Below, piece after piece: positions 18,296 to 26,155 of a stretch of 64,000 nt of DNA (position 1 is its first letter; each line of letters starts with the position of its first letter). The notes beneath the pieces are model-generated. The model was not told where the DNA came from, searched no databases, and saw only the letters and a list, made by a program, of their open reading frames with translations. A program made the translations under genes and the position numbers. The stretch is taken from the NCBI RefSeq assembly GCF_900176165.1, contig NZ_FWWU01000009.1, positions 592,501 through 656,500 on the forward strand. Reading direction: 5' to 3'. This DNA comes from Deinococcus hopiensis KR-140 (GTDB lineage Bacteria > Deinococcota > Deinococci > Deinococcales > Deinococcaceae).

Positions 18296-19436
18296 AATTG
18301 TCTATTCCTCTGTAAAGAAGGGGGGAGGGTTGGAAATTAAGCGTCGACACAACGCTCTACTTGGGGAAAACATAGAATCAGCTGTTTGGAGCTATTCAAG
18401 ACGCACTGACAGGACGACTGGACCAGAGTACGAAACCCTATTACAGCGTACGCCTTTTTCCATCTTGGCCTTCCTGCTACCCTATCCTGTTGTCTCAAGG
18501 TCTCCCTCTGCCCAGGTCGTAGAAGTTTTCAATCAGACTGGAGAGGAGGGAGGTATAAATCTTATAGAAGGAATTCAATCGTCCCTGCTGGTTTTAAAGT
18601 TGAATAAGACGGCTCTCCGGAGGACGATACTCAGAATTCACAATTGGGAATCGAAATATCACCTCGAAATGTCCCTTGCCTCCCATGGAATTAGAAAACT
18701 CTTACATTATATTGTTTCAAAGCAATATCTATTATACGAAAGACACCTACTCAAGCGTGTGGATTGGGTATTCCACATCTCTGCAGATGAGTTAAAAGGA
18801 ATGCAAAAAGCGTTTTCTGCTCCCGTCTACCAGGCAAAACATGTACTGTGCCCACCCATCGCCAAAGCAGTTATAAATCCAGATTTTTCTAAGAAAACTG
18901 GAGAATTTGATAGTATATTTATCTTCGGTGATATGGGTATTCCTGGAAATGCGATAGGTATTGAGTGGTTTGTTGAGAAGGTGTGGAGCATACTACACAA
19001 GGAGTACACAGAATTGACTCTGCACATTGTTGGCCTGGGCTCTGAAAAAATACACGCAGATGGCGTGGTGGGTCATGGTTACGTCGATAGCCTCGAAGAG
19101 TTCATTTCTGGAATCAACTGCCTTTGTATTCTGCCAATCGCTTATGGAGGAGGGGTAAAAATTAAAACGATAGATGTTATGGCATCCGGTATGCCCACAA
19201 TCTATTCTACGAAAGCTCTTGAAGGGATCGTTGGGGTCTCTGAAATTTCTCCCTATGCCTTCGAGATTTTCGATGTTGACGACGCGACTACAATTTGCAG
19301 AATGGCTTTGCGCATGCCTGATGCTATTCGCAATAGATCTCGATATGCTCAGGAGCACACCCAAAGATTTTACAGTGAACAATCCTTCTTAAACTTGCTT
19401 CACAGTACTTCAAAATCAATGGAGAGTGTTAATTAA
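18267..19436 (+). CDS. Glycosyltransferase, GT4-like (GT-B fold)
   Basis: The 389-aa protein has a C-terminal half typical of GT-B enzymes: IFGDMGIPGNAIGIEWFVEKVW, LHIVGLG and the donor-binding LPIAYGGGVKIKTIDVMASGMPTI region. The N-terminal domain is poorly conserved, as is usual. It would add a sugar to the repeat unit. It overlaps the polymerase gene by 29 bp and its stop lies 1 bp before the next start, showing tight translational linkage. AT-rich composition. Confidence 0.82.
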   Translation: MRKVSLLAFEIVYSSVKKGGGLEIKRRHNALLGENIESAVWSYSRRTDRTTGPEYETLLQRTPFSILAFLLPYPVVSRSPSAQVVEVFNQTGEEGGINLIEGIQSSLLVLKLNKTALRRTILRIHNWESKYHLEMSLASHGIRKLLHYIVSKQYLLYERHLLKRVDWVFHISADELKGMQKAFSAPVYQAKHVLCPPIAKAVINPDFSKKTGEFDSIFIFGDMGIPGNAIGIEWFVEKVWSILHKEYTELTLHIVGLGSEKIHADGVVGHGYVDSLEEFISGINCLCILPIAYGGGVKIKTIDVMASGMPTIYSTKALEGIVGVSEISPYAFEIFDVDDATTICRMALRMPDAIRNRSRYAQEHTQRFYSEQSFLNLLHSTSKSMESVN

Positions 19437-19437
19437 G

Positions 19438-20349
19438 ATGAGAGTTTGTGTTATTGTGCCAACATTAAATCCTAGTTTGCTCGAGCTGTCCCTTCTCGTT
19501 TCGAGGGTAAAAGCGAACAGAGAGCATGATGTTCGGGTACTGTGTATCGACTCCGGCTCCCGGGAGTCGGAGATCATAAAGTGCTTTGCAGACGAATTTA
19601 TTTCTATCTCTCCAAACGAATTCGACCATGGGGGCACCAGGAACAAAGCCGCCCTACTGGCACAGGATGCGGAAATTCTAATATTTATGACGCAGGATGC
19701 CGTTCCCATTGATGAGTCAATGGTGGCGAGGCTTATTGAGCCTCTTGGAGATGATGTCGTCGCCGCTTATGCTCGACAGCTCCCAAAGCGAGATGCCAAG
19801 CACCTAGAGGCGATTACCCGCTTGACAAACTATCCACCTGTATCTCAAATCAAGAATATGGACTCCCTAAAACTGCTCGGCGTAAAGAACTTTTTTTTCT
19901 CTAACGTCTGTTCGGCAGTAGATAGGGATCAGTTTTTTTCTTTAGGGGGTTTTCCTGAACATATTATCATGAATGAGGATATGGCTTTCGCTGCAAACGC
20001 CATTAGAAATGGCAAATCAATACAGTACGCAGCCAATGCGGAAGTGTACCACTCTCACAACTATTCCTTATTGCAGCAATTTAGAAGGAATTTCGATGTT
20101 GGTGTTTTTTTTCGAGACTACGCACGGCAGGTCGAGGCTGGTAAAGTAGGGACGGCGGGAGCAAGATTCGTTTTGGATCAGGTTTCTGCTCTCGCGAAAG
20201 ATGGTCGCTGGTCTATAATTCCTGAAGCGGTGCTTGAAGCGGGAGTAAAGTTTCTAGGCTTTCAGTTCGGACAAAGGTACAGTCTTTTTCCAGTAAAGGT
20301 GCGGAAAAAGATGAGCATGCACAGTTTCTACTGGCAGGGGAGGAAGTAG
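19438..20349 (+). CDS. GT2 family glycosyltransferase, probable rhamnosyltransferase
   Basis: The 303-aa protein opens with MRVCVIVPTLNP, has VLCIDSGSRESE, DHGGTRNKA, ILIFMTQDAVP (the DXD-like position) and FSNVCSAVDRDQF, features of RfbF-type rhamnosyltransferases. An rml operon making dTDP-rhamnose follows immediately, which supports rhamnose as donor. Start chosen at 19438 because the protein then begins at the conserved MRVCVIVPTLN; a longer frame from 19426 overlaps the previous gene. Last AT-rich gene of the island. Confidence 0.85.
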   Translation: MRVCVIVPTLNPSLLELSLLVSRVKANREHDVRVLCIDSGSRESEIIKCFADEFISISPNEFDHGGTRNKAALLAQDAEILIFMTQDAVPIDESMVARLIEPLGDDVVAAYARQLPKRDAKHLEAITRLTNYPPVSQIKNMDSLKLLGVKNFFFSNVCSAVDRDQFFSLGGFPEHIIMNEDMAFAANAIRNGKSIQYAANAEVYHSHNYSLLQQFRRNFDVGVFFRDYARQVEAGKVGTAGARFVLDQVSALAKDGRWSIIPEAVLEAGVKFLGFQFGQRYSLFPVKVRKKMSMHSFYWQGRK

Positions 20350-21387
20350 ATGACACCAATCAAGAGAATGCTCGTAACGGGTGGTTGTGGTTTTATCGGC
20401 AGTAACTTCGTACGCTACTGGCTGAAACAGCATCCTGAAAGCCAAGTGGTGGTCTACGACAAGTTGACCTACGCCGGACGCAAGGAGAACCTGCATGACC
20501 TCTGGGAGAACGACAACCTGAGTCTGGTGGTGGGGGATATCGGCGATTTGACACTTGTGCGCCGAACCTGTGAGGAGCGGGAAATCGACCTGATCGTCAA
20601 CTTTGCTGCTGAAACCCATGTGGATCAGAGCATCCTGGGCCCACTGGTCTTTACAGACACGAATGTGCGGGGCACCCACGTGCTCCTGGAAGTCGCGCGG
20701 GCGCTGGGCATTCGGCTGCACCACATCAGTACCGACGAGGTGTACGGCCATATCCCGGACGAGCACCAGAGCGTAGAGACCGACGAGCTCGCGCCGCGCA
20801 GCCCCTACGCAGCGAGCAAGGCTGCGGCAGACCAGCTGGTTCAGGCCTACTCCATCACCTACGGACTGCCCGTGACCATCACGCGTGGGGCCAACAACGT
20901 CGGGCCCTACCAGTACCCGGAAAAGGCGGTGCCACTATTTAGCACCAACGCCATTTTGGGAGAGCCACTTCCGGTTTACGGAGACGGGCGTCAGATGCGT
21001 GACTACGCACACGTATACGATCACTGCACGGGCATCGAGGCGGCACTGCTGCGGGGTGAGATCGGGCAGGTCTACAACGTGGGGACCGGGCGCGAGATGA
21101 CCAACCTGGAGATGGTGGACATTGTTCTGGAGACGCTGGGCAAGGACCACAGCCTGGTCAGACACGTAACGGACCGTCCTGGGCACGACCGGCGCTACTC
21201 CATGAACGTGGACAAGCTCAGGGCACTGGGCTGGGAACCAAAGTACGATCCCCGGCAGGCGGTCGCTGAGGCCGCGCGCTGGTATGCCGAGAACAGTTGG
21301 TGGTGGGAGCCGATTCGCAGCGGGGAATTCCGGGAATACTATGAGCGGCAGTACGCCAAGCGTCTCATTGGGACTGCGCCCCGATGA
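20350..21387 (+). CDS. rmlB: dTDP-glucose 4,6-dehydratase
   Basis: Second step of dTDP-L-rhamnose synthesis: converts dTDP-glucose to dTDP-4-keto-6-deoxyglucose with bound NAD. The 345-aa protein has the Rossmann motif VTGGCGFIGSNF, the catalytic STDEVYG and the SPYAASKAAAD YxxxK segment. GC content returns to the genomic level here. ATG directly follows the glycosyltransferase stop, and its own stop overlaps rmlA by 4 bp. Confidence 0.96.
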   Translation: MTPIKRMLVTGGCGFIGSNFVRYWLKQHPESQVVVYDKLTYAGRKENLHDLWENDNLSLVVGDIGDLTLVRRTCEEREIDLIVNFAAETHVDQSILGPLVFTDTNVRGTHVLLEVARALGIRLHHISTDEVYGHIPDEHQSVETDELAPRSPYAASKAAADQLVQAYSITYGLPVTITRGANNVGPYQYPEKAVPLFSTNAILGEPLPVYGDGRQMRDYAHVYDHCTGIEAALLRGEIGQVYNVGTGREMTNLEMVDIVLETLGKDHSLVRHVTDRPGHDRRYSMNVDKLRALGWEPKYDPRQAVAEAARWYAENSWWWEPIRSGEFREYYERQYAKRLIGTAPR

Positions 21388-22292
21388 CGGTGCCCACAGG
21401 AATTTCCCGCCGGGGCATCATCCTGGCTGGGGGGAGCGGCACACGGCTGTACCCAGCGACCCTGGCCGTGTCCAAGCAGTTGCTGCCCGTGTACGACAAG
21501 CCGATGATCTATTACCCGCTGTCTACATTGATGCTGGGCGGTATCCGGGACATCCTGATCATCTCGACGCCCGAGGACACCCCCCGCTTTCGCCAGTTGC
21601 TGGGCGACGGAAGCCAGTGGGGACTGCACTTGGAATATGCCGTTCAGCCCAGGCCCGAGGGTCTCGCACAGGCCTTTCTGATCGGCGAGGATTTCGTGCG
21701 TGGGCATGAGAGCGCCCTGATTCTGGGCGACAACATCTTTTACGGCAACGATCTCTCGGACCTCATGGCAGTGGCGAGTGCCCGGGAGAAGGGTGCGACG
21801 GTCTTTGCCTATCAGGTCAGCGACCCGGAGCGTTACGGCGTGGTGGAGTTCAACGATGCGGGCCGCGCGCTGTCCATTGAGGAAAAGCCGGCGCAGCCGA
21901 AGTCCGACTTTGCGGTAACTGGGCTGTACTACTACGACCGCAACGTGGTGGACATCGTCAAGGGAATTCGGCCCTCGCCGCGCGGGGAGTTGGAGATCAC
22001 CGACGTGAACAACGTGTACCTGTATGAGGGGCTGCTGGACGTGCAGCTGATGCGCCGCGGCTTCGCCTGGCTGGACACCGGGACGCACGAGAGCATGCTG
22101 GAAGCCAGCCTCTTTATTCAGACCATCGAGCACCGGCAGGGACTGAAGGTGGCCGCTCCCGAGGAGATCGCCTGGCGCAACGGCTGGATATCGACCGACA
22201 TGCTGCTCGAGCAGGCTGCGCGCCTGGCCAAGAACAGGTATGGGCAATACCTGCTGAAGATCACCCGCGAAAAGGGAGGACCCCATGACTGA
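21384..22292 (+). CDS. rmlA: Glucose-1-phosphate thymidylyltransferase, short form
   Basis: First step of dTDP-rhamnose synthesis: dTTP plus glucose-1-phosphate gives dTDP-glucose. The 302-aa protein has the short RmlA signature GIILAGGSGTRLYPATLAVSKQLLPVYDKPM split by no insertion, IGEDF, LGDNIFYG and the C-terminal WRNGWIS helix. Overlaps rmlB (ATGA) and the next gene by 8 bp. Confidence 0.96.
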   Translation: MTVPTGISRRGIILAGGSGTRLYPATLAVSKQLLPVYDKPMIYYPLSTLMLGGIRDILIISTPEDTPRFRQLLGDGSQWGLHLEYAVQPRPEGLAQAFLIGEDFVRGHESALILGDNIFYGNDLSDLMAVASAREKGATVFAYQVSDPERYGVVEFNDAGRALSIEEKPAQPKSDFAVTGLYYYDRNVVDIVKGIRPSPRGELEITDVNNVYLYEGLLDVQLMRRGFAWLDTGTHESMLEASLFIQTIEHRQGLKVAAPEEIAWRNGWISTDMLLEQAARLAKNRYGQYLLKITREKGGPHD

Positions 22293-22854
22293 TATGCCGG
22301 CCACACAGGCGCAACACCGCATCCAACTCGCCCCAGCCTTTACCCAGGCCCTGAAGTTCGAGGCTTATCCCGCCTCGCCCCAGATTGAAGGGGTCTGGAC
22401 ACAGGCGCTCCGCAAGAATCGCAGCGAGAATGGCGCATTTATGGAGTACCTGCGCCTGGATGAGCAGGGCGTGCAGCAGTTGCCGGGGCAGCTTGTTCCG
22501 CGGCAGATCAGCGTGTCCTGGGCAGCACCGAGCCGCATCAACGCCTTCCACATTCACGTGAAGGAAGAGCAGAACGAAATCTGGTGTGTGATCAGCGGTC
22601 AGCTGACCGTCTGGTTGGTCGATTGCCGAGCGGGCAGTCCGACGCTGGGGGTGCAGCGCAAGCTGGTGCTGAGCGGTGAGCAGCCTACGATGGTGCATAT
22701 TCCGAGCGGTGTGGCCCACGGCTACCAAGCGGGTGACGCTGGGGCCACCCTGATCTACACCATGGACGCCCAGTTCAACCTCGCCGATCCCAACGAGGGC
22801 CGCTTGCCCTGGAACTTCTTCGGCGAGGCCCTGTGGGCGGAGGACCGCGGGTGA
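22285..22854 (+). CDS. rmlC: RmlC-like dTDP-4-dehydrorhamnose epimerase family protein, divergent
   Basis: Position between rmlA and rmlD and the cupin core (ISGQLTVWLVDCRAGSPTLG, HIPSGVAHGY) identify the 189-aa protein as an RmlC family member, expected to epimerise C3 and C5 of the keto sugar. The catalytic-base His of RGLH is kept (H89, in INAFHIH). However, the family QGKL lysine is replaced (QNEI), and the segment matching the catalytic Tyr (YKxTxYY) reads YTMDAQF. It may be a mono-epimerase or use other residues; the alignment is by eye. Confidence 0.78.
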   Translation: MTDMPATQAQHRIQLAPAFTQALKFEAYPASPQIEGVWTQALRKNRSENGAFMEYLRLDEQGVQQLPGQLVPRQISVSWAAPSRINAFHIHVKEEQNEIWCVISGQLTVWLVDCRAGSPTLGVQRKLVLSGEQPTMVHIPSGVAHGYQAGDAGATLIYTMDAQFNLADPNEGRLPWNFFGEALWAEDRG

Positions 22855-23579
22855 AGATCCTGCTGACCCGGGGGGGTGGGCGGTTGGGCACCGAGTTGCG
22901 CGCCCTGCTGCCCGGGATTGTCGCTCCGTCCTCGGCGGAGATGGACGTGACAAACGCGGCGCAGGTCCTGGCGGTGGCCGAGCGGGAACGCCCGGACGTG
23001 GTGGTCCACGCAGCGGCCTACACCAACGTGGGGGGGGCCGAACGCGAGCGGGACGCCTGCTGGCGCGTCAATGTGGTGGGCACCCGCCACGTGGCGGCGG
23101 CGGCGGACGCGGTAGGCGCGAAGCTGGTTCACATCAGCACCGATTACGTCTTTGGCGGTGAGCGCGGCAATTACGGGGAAGAGGACACGCCGGGTCCGGT
23201 GGTCAACTACTACGCCCTGACCAAGCTGGTGGCTGAGGAAGCCGCTCGCGCGGCCAAGCGTTTCCTCATCCTACGGACCAGCTTTCGCCCCAGAGAATTT
23301 GCCTATCCTGTGGCGTTCAGCGACGTGTTCACCAGTCAGGACTACGTGGACATCATCGCGCCAGAGATCGCCCTGGTCGTTCAGCACGCTCGAGAAGTCG
23401 GGGAGCCGGTGCTGCACATCGTCACCGAGCGCAAAAGCGTATACGAGCTGGCACGCCGCCGCAAGCCCGACGTACAGGAAGGGACACGGGCGCAGGCTGG
23501 GGTGACCCTGCCCGGCGACGTGAGTCTGAATACGGACCGGTGGCAGGTCCTGCGGCAGGAACTGCTGTCCAGGAGCTGA
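22851..23579 (+). CDS. rmlD: dTDP-4-dehydrorhamnose reductase-like protein
   Basis: Last step of dTDP-L-rhamnose synthesis, reducing the keto group with NAD(P)H. The 242-aa protein has HAAAYTNVGGAE, HISTDYVFGG and the YxxxK active site in NYYALTK, all typical of RmlD. Two oddities: the nucleotide-binding loop reads TRGGGRLG, so the first glycine of the usual TGxxGxLG is an arginine, and the protein is about 50 aa shorter than E. coli RmlD. GTG start overlaps rmlC by 4 bp; a longer start at 22833 would overlap more and adds no family sequence. Confidence 0.85.
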   Translation: MKILLTRGGGRLGTELRALLPGIVAPSSAEMDVTNAAQVLAVAERERPDVVVHAAAYTNVGGAERERDACWRVNVVGTRHVAAAADAVGAKLVHISTDYVFGGERGNYGEEDTPGPVVNYYALTKLVAEEAARAAKRFLILRTSFRPREFAYPVAFSDVFTSQDYVDIIAPEIALVVQHAREVGEPVLHIVTERKSVYELARRRKPDVQEGTRAQAGVTLPGDVSLNTDRWQVLRQELLSRS

Positions 23580-23711
23580 GGTGAAGTTCTGGACCAGGGG
23601 CTTCCAGGTCAACTTCGTCTCACCAGCCTCCCAGTTCGCCCATGACTTTCCCGAGCCCCGGCGTTCCCCCTCGGCGCGCCGAACTGCATTCGGCGTTGCG
23701 GACCGACGGAC

Positions 23712-23752
23712 CCGAATGAACGTTGGTGGAGGGACCATCAACGTTCATTCGG
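23712..23752. terminator. Long convergent hairpin after rmlD
   Basis: Perfect 14-bp inverted repeat CCGAATGAACGTTG / CAACGTTCATTCGG, extended inward by four more pairs (one G-T) to an AGGGA loop. No T-run follows on either side. It sits between convergent genes, so it may be a shared transcription barrier. Confidence 0.6.
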
Positions 23753-23755
23753 CGA

Positions 23756-24688
23756 TCAAGGGGGCGTTCCCGCTTGAAGTCGGCCGGCCCGAAACAGCAG
23801 GCGGTAGATCAGAGCCAGGAGCAGGAGGGTAAGGGCGGCCGCCAGGGTGAGCGCTCCGTGGGGAGAGAGCGGCGGGGGTGACGTCAGTTCCAGGCGCTGG
23901 ACGTAAAAGGGGGCTGCGCCGTACAGCCGTTCAAGCTCGGCCACGCTGTCATTGGGCGTGGCGCCCCGTGGAACACCGGACGTGGCGGTGATGGTCACGC
24001 GGTGAAGCCGTCCGTCCAGCGCCAGGGGCACCCGTCCGGAGAGGAGGGGACTGGGTCCCGTCGGTTGGAGGACTTTGACGACCTTGTCATCCAGGCGGAT
24101 GCTCAAAACCTGCGCTTTTTTAGCGGTGACCAGGCTGTAGGCCAGCTCTCCGGGGCCCCGCTTCGTGGAAAAAAAGGTGACCTGGCCAAAGGGAGCGGGC
24201 CAGTACGCCTTCGGACCCGGCGATTCGAGGGTTCCGTAGAAAGAAGGCTGAGCCGGAGAGGTCAACCCGCTTACTGGGGCAAAGGAGAGATCAAAGAACG
24301 CGGTGGAGAGGTCGCTCGGGTCGCCTGGAGCGAAGGGAGTTCTTCCTGGGAAACGGTTGCTGCCGTTGGTTTCAAAGCTCAGTTCGTTGAGACCGCGCTT
24401 CAGGAAGAGGGGCAGTTGAAGGGTGAGGTGTTTTTTCTCCTTCTGAGGTGGAATGGAGCCGGCGGACGTGCCGTTGAGCCGAATCAGAAGAGACTGGTTC
24501 TGGGCCGGCAATTCGAATTCCAGGCGCAGGGCAACCCAGCCGTCCCCCTCGGCCCTGAGCTTCAGGTTGCTCTTGAGGCCGAGCATCCAGCGGCCCCAGG
24601 GTTCCGGAGCACGAAAATGATTGAGCGACTGGAGCGAGAGGTCTGGCAAAACGCCGTCGAGGTGCGGGATGGGCTTGGCGCTCTTCAT
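23756..24688 (-). CDS. Hypothetical protein with beta-rich domains and C-terminal membrane anchor
   Basis: The 310-aa product has two beta-rich segments resembling carbohydrate-binding beta-sandwiches (about 15-125, with KHLTLQLPLFLKRGLNELSF, and 145-275, with RVPLALDGRLHRVTI) and one C-terminal helix (ALTLAAALTLLLLALIYRLLF) followed by basic residues. No N-terminal signal peptide is obvious, so topology is uncertain. The ATG overlaps the stop of the O-antigen-ligase-like gene (ATGA), so the two are translationally coupled and probably act together. I do not recognise a named family. Confidence 0.7.
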   Translation of the reverse strand: MKSAKPIPHLDGVLPDLSLQSLNHFRAPEPWGRWMLGLKSNLKLRAEGDGWVALRLEFELPAQNQSLLIRLNGTSAGSIPPQKEKKHLTLQLPLFLKRGLNELSFETNGSNRFPGRTPFAPGDPSDLSTAFFDLSFAPVSGLTSPAQPSFYGTLESPGPKAYWPAPFGQVTFFSTKRGPGELAYSLVTAKKAQVLSIRLDDKVVKVLQPTGPSPLLSGRVPLALDGRLHRVTITATSGVPRGATPNDSVAELERLYGAAPFYVQRLELTSPPPLSPHGALTLAAALTLLLLALIYRLLFRAGRLQAGTPP

Positions 24689-25839
24689 GGGGGGGCCTTC
24701 ACCTTGATTCCTGCGAGAGTCAGGCCGACGGCCACCCACCACAGTTCAGCAAAATGTTGACTGGGAAGGGCAATCACCACGTCGACCATATTGATGGCTG
24801 TAAATCCGTACAAGATGGCCACGGTCAGCGCGTCTCTCAGGTGGGCTGACCACCACAGGGCGTAGCCCACCACCAGGGCCAGGCCAGCCAGACCGAGAAC
24901 TCCGGTTTCAAGTAACCACTGCAGCCAGGCGTTGTGGGCAGTCAACCAAAGGCTGCTCCAGCGGACCAGGGAGGCGGGGCAGGCGACGCCGTTGCGTTCC
25001 AACGTCGGGGTGAGCAGGCAGCCGTCTTTGAGGAGAAAGGTCAGCCGTTCTCCCCCCTGGTAAACGCCCACTCCACCGATGGGAGAGGTCTGCCAGGCCT
25101 GAATGGCGTCCCGCCAGATGTAGTTCCGCCCCGTGGTCTGATCGTTGAGCAGGCGTTCCACCGGGAGGATGGGCAGCTCGGCGCCCTGGGTCAGGCTGGC
25201 GAAGCCCAGGCCGACGATGGCCGGCAGCAGGAGCCACCAGCGCCGCTGCCGGCCAGCGAAGGCCAAGACCGCCAGGCTCCCCACGGTCAGGGCGAGCAGG
25301 GGTCCCCGGCTCCCCGTGGCCAGGAAAGTCGCCACAACGAAGAACACGGCGGGAACGCGCCACCACAGCGCGCTTCCCTGCCAGAAGACGATCAGCCACA
25401 GCGCCACCACCGCCACGAGCCCAAGAGACACGATGAAGTAGTAGGGATGGCCCAGCCGTTCCTGTACCCCGCCCAGCCCCTGGGTGCTCAGCGTGTACAC
25501 CCAGGCGGTCACACAGACGGCCAGCTGTCCCCAGAGCAGGGGGCGGAGGTTGCGGCTGTCACGCAGGTAGGCGCCCGCTCCGATCATGGCGAAGATCACC
25601 AGCGTCCGCGCCGCAGCCAAGCCCAGGGACAGCAGGGGGCGTGGCGTGAAGAGGGCGGCGATCAGCTGCGTCGCCGCGAAGAAAAACAGCACCTGCCGTG
25701 CCCGCAGTGGCAGGAAGCGCAGCAGCGGAAGGCTGCCGAGAGCGGCGGCGTAAAGCGCCGGAAATACGGGAATGATGGCGAGAAACCAGCTGACCCAGCG
25801 CGGCGGTGTGAAGGAGGGAGCGTCTGGGGAAGAACTCAC
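24685..25839 (-). CDS. O-antigen ligase-like membrane protein (Wzy_C family)
   Basis: The 384-aa protein has about 11 membrane helices and, near residues 265-325, the large periplasmic loop of the O-antigen ligase/Wzy_C family with GVGVYQ and LTAHNAWLQWLLETGVLGL (the conserved HN...E.G..G pattern). It may attach or polymerise the glycan made by the locus, or glycosylate an envelope protein. Start chosen as the GTG at 25839: the longer frame to 25935 runs into the tRNA gene. Coupled to the downstream beta-domain protein by a 4-bp overlap. Confidence 0.8.
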   Translation of the reverse strand: MSSSPDAPSFTPPRWVSWFLAIIPVFPALYAAALGSLPLLRFLPLRARQVLFFFAATQLIAALFTPRPLLSLGLAAARTLVIFAMIGAGAYLRDSRNLRPLLWGQLAVCVTAWVYTLSTQGLGGVQERLGHPYYFIVSLGLVAVVALWLIVFWQGSALWWRVPAVFFVVATFLATGSRGPLLALTVGSLAVLAFAGRQRRWWLLLPAIVGLGFASLTQGAELPILPVERLLNDQTTGRNYIWRDAIQAWQTSPIGGVGVYQGGERLTFLLKDGCLLTPTLERNGVACPASLVRWSSLWLTAHNAWLQWLLETGVLGLAGLALVVGYALWWSAHLRDALTVAILYGFTAINMVDVVIALPSQHFAELWWVAVGLTLAGIKVKAPP

Positions 25840-25923
25840 GCCCGTCAGTATAGAGACGGCGGCTCCAGGGGGACCAAAGGAAAAACTCCCGCCACAGCGT
25901 GAGCTGAAAGCGGGAGACTTTCT

Positions 25924-26010
<87 letters not shown>

Positions 26011-26077
26011 TTTTGCGAGCGCTGGAGCGCATTTCGCTGACTGCCTTTCAAGGGGTGCCGTTTCCGGCACGCACAGA

Positions 26078-26106
26078 AGAATACGGGAGGAACTCGAATT
26101 CGTCAA
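26078..26106 (-). promoter_or_regulatory. tRNA-Glu promoter
   Basis: On the minus strand TTGACG (26106-26101), a 17-bp spacer and TATTCT (26083-26078) form a near-consensus promoter 80 bp upstream of the mature tRNA. Confidence 0.82.
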
Positions 26107-26155
26107 GCGTGCGTGGCCACCCTGAGGCTTGTTAGAGTGGGGAAACGGAGAATAC

